A stretch of 64,000 nucleotides of DNA from Micromonospora echinospora (lineage in GTDB: Bacteria > Actinomycetota > Actinomycetes > Mycobacteriales > Micromonosporaceae). The stretch's first letter is position 1. The number at the start of each line of letters is the position of its first letter. The translations under genes and the position numbers were made by a program. The notes under the pieces are model-generated. The model ran no database searches, was not told the origin of the DNA, and worked only from the letters and a program-made list of their open reading frames with translations. Below, one piece after another: positions 45,506 to 54,222 of this stretch. The stretch lies in contig NZ_LT607413.1 of the NCBI RefSeq assembly GCF_900091495.1, positions 5,905,001 to 5,969,000 of the forward strand, given 5' to 3'.

Positions 45506-47263
45506 ATGTGGGTGGTGGCGACCGCCGGGCACGTGGATCACGGTAAGTCGACGTTGGTGCGGGCGTTGACGGGAATGGAACCGGACCGGTGGGCCGAGGA
45601 GCGGCGCCGGGGCATGACGATCGACCTGGGGTTCGCGTGGACGTCGTTGCCGTCGGGGGCGACGGTGGCGTTCGTGGACGTGCCGGGGCATGAGCGGTTC
45701 GTGCCGAACATGCTGGCCGGGGTGGGGCCGGTGCCGGCGGCGCTGCTGGTGGTGGCGGCGGATGAGGGGTGGATGCCGCAGTCAGCGGAGCATCTGGCCG
45801 TGTTGGATGCGCTGGGGGTGTCGTTCGGGTTGGTGGCGGTGACCCGGGCGGATCTGGCGGATCCGGGGCCGGTGGTGGCGCGGGTGCGGGCGGAGGTGGC
45901 CGGCACGTCGTTGGGTGCGGTGGAGGTGGTGCCGGTCAGCGCGGTGACGGGGGTGGGGTTGCCGGCGTTGCGGGCGGCGTTGGATCGGTTGGGGGCGCGG
46001 TTGCCGGTGCCGGTGGTCGACGGGCCGGTGCGGTTGTGGGTGGATCGGTGTTTCACGGTGCGGGGTGCCGGCACGGTGGTGACGGGCACGCTGCGGGCGG
46101 GGCGGCTGCGGGTGGGTGACGAGGTGGTGGTGGCCGCCGATGGCACCCGGGTGCGGGTGCGGGGCCTGCACAGCCTGGGGACGGCCCGGGACGAGGTGGC
46201 GGCGGTGGCGCGGGTGGCGGTGAACCTGCGGGGGGTGGCGCGGGAGCGGGTGGCGCGGGGCGACGCCCTGGTGACGCCGGAGGCGTTCGGCCGTACCGAG
46301 CTGGTGGACGTGCGGGTCTCGGGTGCGCTGGTGGCGGACCTGCCGGGGGCGGTGATGCTGCATGTCGGGTCGGCGGCGGTGCCGGTGCGGGTGCGGCCGT
46401 TGGGGCCGGATACGGCCCGGTTGCGGTTGGCGCGGTCGTTGCCGTTGGTGGTGGGGGACCGGGCGGTGTTGCGGGATCCGGGTCGGCGGCTGGTGGCCGG
46501 TGGGGTGACGGTGTTGGATGTGGCGCCGCCGCCGTTGTCGCGTCGGGGTGCGGCGGCGGCGCGGGCGGGGGCGCTGGCGGGTGTGGACGGTCGGGCCGAC
46601 CCGGTGGGGGAGGTGCGGCGTCGGCGGTTGGTGCGGGCGTCGGATCTGGCGCGGATGGGGGTGCCGGTGACGGTCGCGCCGGTGGTGGGTGACTGGCTGG
46701 TCGACCCGGAGCACTGGGCCGGGTTGGGTGCGCGGCTGGTGGCGGAGGTGTCCCGGTACGCGGTGGAGCATCCGTTGGAGTCGGGGGTGCCGGTGGAGGT
46801 GCTGCGCCGGCGGTTGGGGTTGCCGGAGCGGTCGTTGGTGGAGGCGCTGGTGCGGGCGCCGCTGCGGGTGCGTGCGGGCCGGGTGGTGGCGGGGCCGGTG
46901 TCGGTGTTGCCGGAGCCGGTGGCGCGGGCGGTGGACCGGCTGGCGGTGGAGCTGCGGTCGCGGCCGTTCCGGGCGCCGGAGGCGGACCGGCTGGTGGAGT
47001 TGGGGTTGGGGGCGCGGGAGGTCGGGGCGGCGGTGCGGGCGGGGGTGCTGCTGCGGTTGGCGGGCACTGTGGTCTTGCTGCCGGGGGCGGTGGAGGAGGC
47101 GGTGCGGGTGTTGGCGGGGTTGCCGCAGCCGTTCACGTTGAGCGCGGCCCGGCAGGCGTTGGACACGACCCGTCGGGTGGCGGTGCCGTTGCTGGAGTTG
47201 CTGGACAGTCGGGGGTTGACGCGCCGGTTGCCGGGGGACGTGCGGACGGTGGTGTCGCGCTGA
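45506..47263 (+). CDS. selB: Selenocysteine-specific elongation factor SelB
   Basis: The 585-residue GTPase delivers Sec-tRNA-Sec to SECIS-bearing ribosomes. It has G1 AGHVDHGKST near residue 7, GMTIDLGFAW, G3 DVPGHERFVPNM and a TRAD sequence at G4 where SelB has TKxD. EF-Tu-like domains II and III follow, and then a C-terminal region (about 400-585) made of winged helices that bind the SECIS hairpin. It begins 2 bases after the selA stop. It completes a set able to decode the UGA in fdhA, apart from selenophosphate synthetase, which is not in the window. Confidence 0.94.
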   Translation: MWVVATAGHVDHGKSTLVRALTGMEPDRWAEERRRGMTIDLGFAWTSLPSGATVAFVDVPGHERFVPNMLAGVGPVPAALLVVAADEGWMPQSAEHLAVLDALGVSFGLVAVTRADLADPGPVVARVRAEVAGTSLGAVEVVPVSAVTGVGLPALRAALDRLGARLPVPVVDGPVRLWVDRCFTVRGAGTVVTGTLRAGRLRVGDEVVVAADGTRVRVRGLHSLGTARDEVAAVARVAVNLRGVARERVARGDALVTPEAFGRTELVDVRVSGALVADLPGAVMLHVGSAAVPVRVRPLGPDTARLRLARSLPLVVGDRAVLRDPGRRLVAGGVTVLDVAPPPLSRRGAAAARAGALAGVDGRADPVGEVRRRRLVRASDLARMGVPVTVAPVVGDWLVDPEHWAGLGARLVAEVSRYAVEHPLESGVPVEVLRRRLGLPERSLVEALVRAPLRVRAGRVVAGPVSVLPEPVARAVDRLAVELRSRPFRAPEADRLVELGLGAREVGAAVRAGVLLRLAGTVVLLPGAVEEAVRVLAGLPQPFTLSAARQALDTTRRVAVPLLELLDSRGLTRRLPGDVRTVVSR

Positions 47264-47323
47264 CCGGGGTGGGTTGGTGGATTCCGGGGGTGGGGTGGTC
47301 GGGCCGGTGGTTACGGTGGGCGC

Positions 47324-47521
47324 ATGGACCCTTCGGCGGTCTGGCGGGACCGGTTGCACCGGTGGCGGATCGAGGCGTATCAGGCTCCTGATCTGCGGTT
47401 CGCGATCGTCGCGACGAACGGGCCGACGGAGTCCGCGCCGGTGTGGCTGTTCGGGATGCCGGCGTTGGCGCGTTGGTTGATGACCCATTCGATCGAGTTG
47501 GGTGATCTGGAGCGGGACTGA
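47324..47521 (+). CDS. Small conserved-looking hypothetical protein
   Basis: The 65-residue product is rich in Trp and Arg near the start (VWRDRLHRWRIEAY) and has a hydrophobic core APVWLFGMPALARWLM. It shows no motif I recognise. The ATG follows a GTGGGCGC sequence. It shares the direction of selB and lies 60 bases behind it, so co-transcription is possible. Confidence 0.55.
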   Translation: MDPSAVWRDRLHRWRIEAYQAPDLRFAIVATNGPTESAPVWLFGMPALARWLMTHSIELGDLERD

Positions 47522-47597
47522 CCGGTGGGGGCACCCGGACGGGTGACCCGCTCCGGTATTTCCTTTTCGCACTTTTCGTGTGGTTACTGTCGGTGGG

Positions 47598-47783
47598 GTG
47601 AAGGACCGAGGACTGCGGACGTTCGTGACCGTGCTGGCCGGTCTGGTGGTGCTCTACTTCGGCAGCGCGGGACGGGATCCGGGCGAGGACGGCCGGGTGT
47701 CCAACGGGGTGATCGCGTTGGCGTTGGTGGCGGCGCTGCTGGTGTGGAACCTGACCAAGCCGGGTGGCTCCGCGGCCAAGTAG
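47598..47783 (+). CDS. Small two-helix membrane protein
   Basis: The 61-residue product has two hydrophobic helices, TFVTVLAGLVVLYFG and VIALALVAALLVW, separated by an acidic loop (RDPGEDGR) and ends in a Lys-containing tail. Function unknown. The GTG at 47598 is preferred; an in-frame start 18 bases earlier would extend it. Confidence 0.55.
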   Translation: MKDRGLRTFVTVLAGLVVLYFGSAGRDPGEDGRVSNGVIALALVAALLVWNLTKPGGSAAK

Positions 47784-47855
47784 GCCGGGGGGCGTCCCGA
47801 GCCGTGCCCGGGGGCGACGGTCGCGGCCCCTTCCCGCCGCCGAATCCGACGGCTG

Positions 47856-48512
47856 TCACCGGCGACCGGTGGCGGCCCGGGTCACCTCGGCGGGAGACTC
47901 CTCACCCAGGGCCACCCGCACCAGCGCGGAGGTGAGCCGGCCGACGTCGCCCGGGCCGACCAGCGCCGCCAGGTCCTTCGCGGACCCGGGCAGGCCCAGC
48001 CGGTTCGCGCCCGCCAGGGCCCGCCGGTCGGCGAAGGGCCGCACGTCCGTCCACACCGTCTGCACCTCGCGTAGGAAGATGTCCGCGCCGGCAGGGCCGA
48101 TCCCCGGGAACGCGGTGAGCAGCCGCCGTAACGCCGCCGGTTCCCCGTCGGCGGCGGCGTGCAGCCGCCGCAGGTCCCCCCGCCAGCGGTCCAGGCACAG
48201 CCGCGCCCCGGTGCCGAGCATCGTCGCGGTCCGCTCGTCGTAGCGGCGGTAGTGGCCGCGTCCCAACGCGTCGACCCGTTCCTGCCAGGTGGCGGCCTCC
48301 ATCCGCTGCGGGGTCCGCCATCCGGCGGCGAACAGTTCCCGGGCGGCGGCGACCGCCACCTGCGCGCGGATCCGGGTGCTGAGCAGGGTGGCCAGCACCA
48401 GCAGCTGGTAGAGGGCGGCGGGCCGGTCGGCCAGCCGGATCCCGGCCTGTTCGGCGTAGGTGCGGGGTTGGCGGCGCAGCAGGGCCCGCGCCACCGCGTG
48501 TTCGTCGCTCAC
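47856..48512 (-). CDS. HhH-GPD-type DNA repair protein (endonuclease III-like)
   Basis: The 218-residue helical protein resembles the endonuclease III superfamily. QLLVLATLLSTRIRAQVA matches the helix before the hairpin-helix-hairpin, and LLTAFPGIGPAGADIFLREVQ is the HhH, here without the catalytic Lys usual in bifunctional glycosylases. An Asp follows in VWTDVRPFAD. No C-terminal [4Fe-4S] cysteines are present. It may be a monofunctional glycosylase or DNA-binding relative. The GTG start is the best fit. Confidence 0.75.
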   Translation of the reverse strand: MSDEHAVARALLRRQPRTYAEQAGIRLADRPAALYQLLVLATLLSTRIRAQVAVAAARELFAAGWRTPQRMEAATWQERVDALGRGHYRRYDERTATMLGTGARLCLDRWRGDLRRLHAAADGEPAALRRLLTAFPGIGPAGADIFLREVQTVWTDVRPFADRRALAGANRLGLPGSAKDLAALVGPGDVGRLTSALVRVALGEESPAEVTRAATGRR

Positions 48513-48533
48513 CTGCGGGATGTACCCGGGGTA

Positions 48534-48571
48534 CGGCGGATCAGCCCCGCCCGGGTGGGGCTGATCCGCCG
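48534..48571. promoter_or_regulatory. 15-bp perfect inverted repeat between divergent genes
   Basis: CGGCGGATCAGCCCC (48534-48548) is exactly complementary to 48557-48571 with an 8-base spacer. It starts 22 bases upstream of the HhH-gene start codon and lies before the small gene at 48739. Being at 5' ends, it is not a terminator of either gene; an operator or a leader hairpin is more likely. Confidence 0.6.
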
Positions 48572-48738
48572 GATCGGGCACGGGTCCTCGCCGACGGCGT
48601 GGCTCTGGCCTGCCGGTCCGTGCCTGAACCGCCGGCCGCCGGTGGGGACGGGTCGGGAGGCCGCATGGGCCCGCCGGGCCCGGGTAACCGGTGGCGGCGG
48701 CGTTTCGCCGTGCACCACCGGACCGGAAGGAGACCTTC

Positions 48739-48942
48739 GTGTCGAACCCACAGCAGCCGGAGTTGCGGCGCAACGCCCGGAACGACGCGGTGCAGGACGC
48801 CAAGGGACCCGGTGTGAGCGGGCATCCGCTTGGCGGTTCCCGCACCGGCGACCGGGGCCGGCCGGTGCCGCGCGGGCAGACGTCACCGTACGGGCCGGCC
48901 GGTGAGCAGGTCGCCGACGACGACAGCGACGCCCGGGGCTAA
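48739..48942 (+). CDS. Small hydrophilic hypothetical protein
   Basis: The 67-residue product is strongly hydrophilic and rich in Gly, Arg, Pro and Asp (NPQQPELRRNARNDAVQDAK at the start), probably disordered. It has a good AAGGAG site 6 bases before the GTG, so translation is likely. It ends overlapping the convergent membrane-protein gene by 4 bases. Function unknown. Confidence 0.6.
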   Translation: MSNPQQPELRRNARNDAVQDAKGPGVSGHPLGGSRTGDRGRPVPRGQTSPYGPAGEQVADDDSDARG

Positions 48943-49406
48943 CACCGGCAGGGCGGCCGCAGCCGGTACCAGGTGGCGGCGGCCGCCACGCCGTACGCCA
49001 GGTGCGGCACGATGTCGGCCACCCAGTCGGCGCGGCTCCACCGGCGCGGGTCGGTCACCCGCAGGGCGGTCATCGTCGCGTCGGACATCGCCATCACGGT
49101 CGCGCCGAGCAGTCCGACGGCCACCGGCGGGGTCAGTGGACGGCGATGGGCCGCCACGGCGTACAGGGCGCCGACGCCGACGCCCAGGCCGTAGCCGAGC
49201 AGCGGCCCGAGGCCGGCGCGCCGGTTGGCGGCCGGTTCCCCGCCGCCCAGGTCGACGTGCGCGGCCCCGGCCAGCCGACCGGCGGTCTCGTCCGGGGTGC
49301 TGCTGGCCGGGCGGCCCCGCAGCACCATGTCCAGGTAGCTGACCATGTTGAGGGCGACGCTGCCGACCGCTCCGGCGATCATCCCGTCGGCCGCCACCCG
49401 CCTCAT
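48939..49406 (-). CDS. Hypothetical membrane protein
   Basis: The 155-residue protein has three or four hydrophobic segments (about residues 8-28, 68-85, 93-110 and 132-147) and no recognisable catalytic motif. It begins with an ATG that overlaps the stop of the upstream small gene, so the two are coupled. The C-terminus overlaps the convergent small gene by 4 bases. Confidence 0.65.
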   Translation of the reverse strand: MRRVAADGMIAGAVGSVALNMVSYLDMVLRGRPASSTPDETAGRLAGAAHVDLGGGEPAANRRAGLGPLLGYGLGVGVGALYAVAAHRRPLTPPVAVGLLGATVMAMSDATMTALRVTDPRRWSRADWVADIVPHLAYGVAAAATWYRLRPPCRC

Positions 49407-49612
49407 CGTGGATCACCCGGTTCCCGTTCGGCTTTGGGGCCGAACGTCCGCTCGCCGCGCACCACGCCCCGCTGTCCCCGATCCTCCTGGAGGATCCGGT
49501 TGGCGGTGTCGTTGGCCTCGTCGTCGGCGGCCCGCCCGGAGTCCTCGACGAGCTTGCGGAGTCGGGCCCGTTCCTTGTCGTACGCGTTGCTGCCCGGTCG
49601 TGGTCCCGGCAT
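49403..49612 (-). CDS. Small charged hypothetical protein
   Basis: The 69-residue product is highly charged and helical (NAYDKERARLRKLVEDSGRA then DEANDTANRILQEDRG). It resembles small actinobacterial cytoplasmic proteins of unknown function. It is coupled by an ATGA overlap to the membrane protein downstream. Confidence 0.6.
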   Translation of the reverse strand: MPGPRPGSNAYDKERARLRKLVEDSGRAADDEANDTANRILQEDRGQRGVVRGERTFGPKAEREPGDPR

Positions 49613-49703
49613 GCCCCCGCCTCCCTGTGCGTCGTCCTGGCCGTTGGCGTACGCCGTGTACCCGCCGCGGCACCGGCCATGCCGTCCGGGCGGGGGCGCG
49701 AGG

Positions 49704-50585
49704 TCAGTGTGGGGCGCGGACCACGACGACCGGGCAGTCGCTGTGGTGCAGCACCGACTGGCTCACCGACCCGAGGAGCAGGCCGGTCAGTTCACCCCGG
49801 CCCCGTGCCCCCACCACCAGCAGTTGCGCCTGCCGGGACGCCTCCGTCAACGCCGGGCCGGATCGGGCGTGGACCACCTGCGGGGTCACCGGCACCTGCG
49901 GGTGACGTTCGGCCAGTCCGGCCAGGGACTCGGCGAGCACCCGCTCCTCCTCGGCGCGCAGGGTTTCCTCGTCGTGCACCAGGGGTTGCATGTCGCCCGG
50001 CCGGGTGGAGACGGGATGCCGGTAGGCGTGCACGGCCAGCAGGCCGGTGCCCCGCCACGCCGCCTGCTCGGCGGCGACCTGCACGGCGAGCCGGGACAGG
50101 TCGGAGCCGTCCACCCCGACGGCCACCGGGCCGGTCGTCCGGTCGGCACCCCGGGCCACCAGCACGGGGCAGTCGGCGTACGCGGCGACCTGGATCGCCA
50201 CGGATCCGACCAGCAGCGAGGTGAACCCGCCCAGGCCCCGGTCGCCGACGACGACCATGGTGGCGGTGAGGGACTCGCCGAGCAGCACCGCGGCGGCGGC
50301 GCCGTCGATGATCTCCCCGGTGGTGGGCAGGTCCGCCACGGTCGCCCGGGCCTCGTCGACGGCCTCGCCGACGATCCGGTGGGCCTGCTGCCGTAGTCCG
50401 CTGCCGGGTGGTCCGCCGGCCGGTGGGGCGCCGCTGACGCGCAGCAGCGGCCAGATGAACGCGTGCACCACGCGCAGCGGCCGGCCTCGCCGGTCGGCCT
50501 CGACGGCGGCCAGGCGTGTCGCGCGCAGTCCCTGCGGCGACCCGTCCACCCCGACCACCACCGCCGCGCCGTCCGCCGAGTTCAC
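49704..50585 (-). CDS. Tandem universal stress protein (two UspA domains)
   Basis: The 293-residue protein has two Usp domains (about 1-145 and 150-293). Each starts with a VGVDGS strand, and each has the ATP-binding pattern GDRGLGG...GSVAIQV or GARGRGE...GSVSQSV followed by the CPVL/VVR end. Such two-domain proteins of actinobacteria bind ATP and respond to hypoxia or stationary phase. The GTG follows a GGAAGGGGG site. Its start region faces the methyltransferase gene. Confidence 0.92.
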   Translation of the reverse strand: MNSADGAAVVVGVDGSPQGLRATRLAAVEADRRGRPLRVVHAFIWPLLRVSGAPPAGGPPGSGLRQQAHRIVGEAVDEARATVADLPTTGEIIDGAAAAVLLGESLTATMVVVGDRGLGGFTSLLVGSVAIQVAAYADCPVLVARGADRTTGPVAVGVDGSDLSRLAVQVAAEQAAWRGTGLLAVHAYRHPVSTRPGDMQPLVHDEETLRAEEERVLAESLAGLAERHPQVPVTPQVVHARSGPALTEASRQAQLLVVGARGRGELTGLLLGSVSQSVLHHSDCPVVVVRAPH

Positions 50586-50750
50586 CGCCGTGCCCCCTTC
50601 CGCGCGCCGTCCGACCCCGGCACGCCGTCGGGGCGCGGCGGGGTCGCCCACCTCGGCCAGTATCACGGCCGGGCCCGGTGCGCCGTGGCGATACCGGTCA
50701 GGACGCCGGTCGGTACGCTGTCGGCGACCACTGTGGAGGGGGACGAGACG

Positions 50751-51497
50751 ATGGCCGAGCCGACCGCACCGAGCACCGCCCGGATGATCGACTTCTGGCT
50801 CGGTGGGAGCGACCACTTCCCGGTGGACGTGGCCGCCGCGCGCGCCTTCGAGCAGGCGTACGGGCCGTGCGCGCCGGTGTTCCGGTCCCTGCGGGCGTTC
50901 CTCGGCCGGGCGGTGCGGCACATTGCCGACGCCGGGGTGGATTCCTTCCTGGTCTTCGGCGCGGGCGTGCCCACCCGCGGCAACGTCCACGAGATCGTGC
51001 CGGAGGCGAGCGTCCTCTACACCGACGTGGATCCGGTGGCCGTCGAGATCGGCCAGCGCATGCTCGCCGGCCACGACCGGGTGGGCTACGGCTTCGTCGA
51101 CGCCACCGACGTCGGCGGCATCGACCCGGTGTTGCGGCAGCGGTACCTGCCCGGCTGGGGTGAGCGGCCGGTGGGGTTGGTCTTCCTCGGGCTGGCCGCG
51201 TTCCTCGACGACGACACCCTGGCCCGCACCCTCGACGACCTGTACGAGGCGGTGGCGCCGGGCAGCCGGCTCGCCGTCGACTTCGACACCGAGGAACTCG
51301 CCGGCCACCCGGAGGCCCTGGCGATGATGGGCCCGGCGTTCCGGATGCGGCCCCCGGAGTCGTTCGCCGGCCTGCTGGGGCGGTGGCAGCCGACCGCCGA
51401 CGGGATCGTGCCGGTGGCCCGGTGGCGGCCGGACGGCGACCCTGTGGCGGTGCCCGACGCGTTCTACGGGGCGGTGGCGGTCAAGCCCGCCGGGTGA
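50751..51497 (+). CDS. SAM-dependent methyltransferase (DUF574 family)
   Basis: The 248-residue protein begins PSTARMIDFWLGGSDHFPVD, the signature start of the actinobacterial DUF574 methyltransferases, and has FLVFGAGVPT and VLYTDVDPVAV in the Rossmann part. The glycine motif is FGAGVPT, where most methyltransferases have GxGxG. The substrate is unknown. The ATG has GGAGGGGG upstream. Many paralogues are usual in Micromonosporaceae and Streptomyces. Confidence 0.85.
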   Translation: MAEPTAPSTARMIDFWLGGSDHFPVDVAAARAFEQAYGPCAPVFRSLRAFLGRAVRHIADAGVDSFLVFGAGVPTRGNVHEIVPEASVLYTDVDPVAVEIGQRMLAGHDRVGYGFVDATDVGGIDPVLRQRYLPGWGERPVGLVFLGLAAFLDDDTLARTLDDLYEAVAPGSRLAVDFDTEELAGHPEALAMMGPAFRMRPPESFAGLLGRWQPTADGIVPVARWRPDGDPVAVPDAFYGAVAVKPAG

Positions 51498-51569
51498 CCG
51501 CGGGCGAAGCGCCCGGGACGTCCTCCGTATGCTTGCTTGCCGTACGGCAACAGTTTCTCGGAGGAACCC

Positions 51570-52754
51570 ATGCCGCAGGCGCCCGCACCGGTGTCGCGCG
51601 CGTTACGACAGGCCCCACCCGACCGGCTGGTGGAGGTCGCCGACCGGCTTGTCCGCTCGTCGACCGGCGCCCTGCGGACGGACGTCTTCATCGCCGACTA
51701 CCGGATCACCGGCCTGTGGCCGGTGCTCGATCCGACGCTGTCCGGCGTCGGCCCGCTGCACGGCAAGGGCGGCGCTCCCCGCTGCTTCCGCAGCCAGCAG
51801 CCGGTCGTCGACGACGCCGGGGAGGGCCGCTGCCAGCTGTGGCTGCCTCTGACGGTGTGGGGGGAACGGCTCGGGGTGCTGCTGGTGGAGCTGGCCGAGC
51901 CGCCGGGACCGGACCTGCTCGCCTGGACCGGTGAGGTCGCCGGGGACCTGGCGGTGGCGTTGCGGGCCGCCGACCGGGAGACCGACCGGTACCGCCGGGT
52001 GCGGCGGCGGGAGCGGCTGACGCTGGCCGCCGAGATGCAGTGGGACCTGCTGCCCGGACGCAGCCTCGACCATTCCGCGTTCCTGCTGGCCGGGCAGCTC
52101 GAACCGGCGTACTCCGTCGGCGGGGACCACTTCGACTGGTCGTTGGACGCCGACCGGCTGACCGTGACGGTGCTCAACGGCACGGGCAGTGGCCTGCCCG
52201 CCGCCCTGCTGACCTCGGTGACCGTGAACGCGATGCGTAACGCCCGCCGCTCCGGCGGGAGCCTCGTCGAGCAGGCCGAACTGGCCTCCGACACGCTCTT
52301 CTACCAGCACCGGGGCAGCCGGCACGTGGCCACCCTGCTGCTGGAGGTGGACGTGCCCACCGGGCGGGTGCGGGCCGTCGACGCCGGCTCGCCGCATCTG
52401 CTGCGGGCCCGCGCCGGAGTGGTGCAGCGGATCCCGCTGGAGCAGCAGCTGCCCCTGGGCATGTTCCCCGACACCCGCTACGACGTGCAGGAGTTCGACC
52501 TGGAACCGGGGGACCGGCTGTTCGCGGTCAGCGACGGGGTCTACGCGGCGGAGCCGGACGGCGCGGAGCCGTACGGGCGTCGGGCGATGACCCGCGCGAT
52601 GCGGTCGACACGGCTGCAACCGGCGGCCGAGGCGGTTGGTACGGTGATGCGCGAACTGCACGCCTACCACGCTGACGCCGATCTGCGCGATGATGCGGTG
52701 GTCGTGTGCCTCGACTGGCGGGGAATCCCACGCCGGGACGGGCGGGAGCAGTAG
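51570..52754 (+). CDS. PP2C-type serine phosphatase (SpoIIE domain) with sensor region
   Basis: The 394-residue protein has an N-terminal GAF-like sensor region (about 1-150) and a SpoIIE/PP2C phosphatase domain (about 160-385) with AEMQWDLLPGR, YSVGGDHFDW (metal Asp), DAGSPHLLRA and a final DDAVVVCLD. Such enzymes dephosphorylate STAS anti-sigma antagonists; the STAS protein at 5994 is a possible but unproven target. An AGGAGG-type site lies before the ATG at 51570. Confidence 0.9.
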   Translation: MPQAPAPVSRALRQAPPDRLVEVADRLVRSSTGALRTDVFIADYRITGLWPVLDPTLSGVGPLHGKGGAPRCFRSQQPVVDDAGEGRCQLWLPLTVWGERLGVLLVELAEPPGPDLLAWTGEVAGDLAVALRAADRETDRYRRVRRRERLTLAAEMQWDLLPGRSLDHSAFLLAGQLEPAYSVGGDHFDWSLDADRLTVTVLNGTGSGLPAALLTSVTVNAMRNARRSGGSLVEQAELASDTLFYQHRGSRHVATLLLEVDVPTGRVRAVDAGSPHLLRARAGVVQRIPLEQQLPLGMFPDTRYDVQEFDLEPGDRLFAVSDGVYAAEPDGAEPYGRRAMTRAMRSTRLQPAAEAVGTVMRELHAYHADADLRDDAVVVCLDWRGIPRRDGREQ

Positions 52755-52802
52755 CCGAACGTGTGGGAGCGACCCGCACGGGACAATCGCAGGGGACATC
52801 GG

Positions 52803-53276
52803 GTGGAGCGACCTCCGAATCTGGCCGCGGCGGTCGAGGCTGCGGCCGGGGCTCTCGTCGGTGTGCTGGAGTCGGCCGCTTCCCGACACAGTGTGTCGGT
52901 GCCGCCGACCCAGCTGCGTGTGCTGTCGATCATCACGGAGCGGCCGGGGACCAACGTCAACCGGTTGGCCGAGCTGCTCGACGTCGTGCCGTCGTCGGCG
53001 AGCCGGCTCTGTGACCGGCTGGAGGCGACCGGGCTGGTGCGTCGGGTGGCCGACCCCCGGGACCGCCGTGAGGTGCACCTGGTGCCGACCCCGGCGGCGG
53101 AGGACCTGCTGCGGGAGATCAAGGAACGGCGGCACCGGGCGGTGCAGGCGGTCCTGGACCGGATGCCGAGCAGGGCGCAGCACGAGCTGCTGCTGGCCCT
53201 GCTGGCGTTCGGGCAGGCGGCGGCGCTCGGTGAACCGGTTCCCGCGCAGCGCGACCCGGCGGCCCGGACGGCCTGA
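52803..53276 (+). CDS. MarR-family transcriptional regulator
   Basis: The 157-residue protein has the MarR winged helix: LRVLSIITERPGTNVNRLAELL, quoted as VLSIITERPG and NRLAELLDV, the recognition helix VVPSSASRLCDRLEATG and the wing RRVADPRDRREVHL with the conserved Asp-Arg. It is followed by a gap leading to pgsA. The GTG at 52803 has an AGGGGA site; a longer frame begins at 52761. Ligand and targets are unknown. Confidence 0.85.
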   Translation: MERPPNLAAAVEAAAGALVGVLESAASRHSVSVPPTQLRVLSIITERPGTNVNRLAELLDVVPSSASRLCDRLEATGLVRRVADPRDRREVHLVPTPAAEDLLREIKERRHRAVQAVLDRMPSRAQHELLLALLAFGQAAALGEPVPAQRDPAARTA

Positions 53277-53580
53277 CCGGCCCCGCGCCCCATCCCGTCA
53301 TCCTAGGACGGCCGAGAGAGGGTGTCGTCGGACGCCCCATCCCTCGGCGGACCCCACCGCACACCCCGCTCCAACGACCGGCACCACGGGCGGGAGACGG
53401 GGGCCGGATATAGTGGCACCGCGAATCAGCGGCCCATGATCACCACGGGCCCGGGTTCACGTCAGCGCCCCCGAGACGGGGCAGAGGGTGCCGGCGACCG
53501 CCGGCCCGGCAGCGGGCACGTCCCGCCGCAGCGCCCCGACCACCGGCCGGGCGTCGGACCGTGTCGCGGAGGGAGGTTCG

Positions 53581-54222
53581 GTGTCGCGTCGGCAGGACAG
53601 GGCGGGGCAGGACCAGCCCTCCGGGGACACCGTCGACCGGTCGACGGACGTCGGCTCGCGGGTGTGGACCCTGCCGAACCTGATCAGCTTCGTCCGGCTG
53701 CTCGGGGTGCCGCTCTTCCTCTACCTGTTCCTCGCCGTCGAAGCCGACGTCGCCGCGATCGTGGTGCTGGCCATCGGCGGCACCACCGACTGGGTCGACG
53801 GATGGGTGGCCCGCCGGCTGCGTCAGGTGAGCCGGCTGGGGGAGCTGCTCGACCCGTTCGCCGACCGTCTCTACATCCTCGCCACCCTGCTCGCGTTCAC
53901 CGCGCGGGAGGTGGTGCCGTGGCAGTTCACCGCCGCGCTGCTCGGCCGGGAACTGCTGCTGCTCGGCGCCCTCGCGGTGCTGCGCCGCCACGGCTACGGC
54001 CCACCGCCGGTGCACTACGTGGGCAAGACGGCCACGTTCGTGCTGCTGGCCGCCTTCCCGATCCTGCTGCTGGCGGCGACCACCGCGGACGTGGCGACGG
54101 CCGCCGCCGCGATCGGTTGGGGTCTGGCCTGGTGGGGTTTGGTGCTCTACTGGGTGGCCGGGGCGTTCTACGTGGTGCAGGCCGGTCAGCTGGTGCGGCG
54201 CAGTCGCGGAGCCGGGGCATGA
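53581..54222 (+). CDS. pgsA: CDP-alcohol phosphatidyltransferase (PgsA family)
   Basis: The 213-residue membrane enzyme has the full CDP-alcohol signature DGWVARRLRQ then LGELLDPFADR (DGxxAR...GxxxDxxxD) and about five hydrophobic helices. It transfers phosphatidyl groups from CDP-diacylglycerol to an alcohol such as glycerol 3-phosphate. Position corresponds to M. tuberculosis pgsA2 (Rv1822), whose exact substrate is debated. GGAGGGAGG precedes the GTG. Its stop overlaps the next start (ATGA). Confidence 0.9.
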   Translation: MSRRQDRAGQDQPSGDTVDRSTDVGSRVWTLPNLISFVRLLGVPLFLYLFLAVEADVAAIVVLAIGGTTDWVDGWVARRLRQVSRLGELLDPFADRLYILATLLAFTAREVVPWQFTAALLGRELLLLGALAVLRRHGYGPPPVHYVGKTATFVLLAAFPILLLAATTADVATAAAAIGWGLAWWGLVLYWVAGAFYVVQAGQLVRRSRGAGA

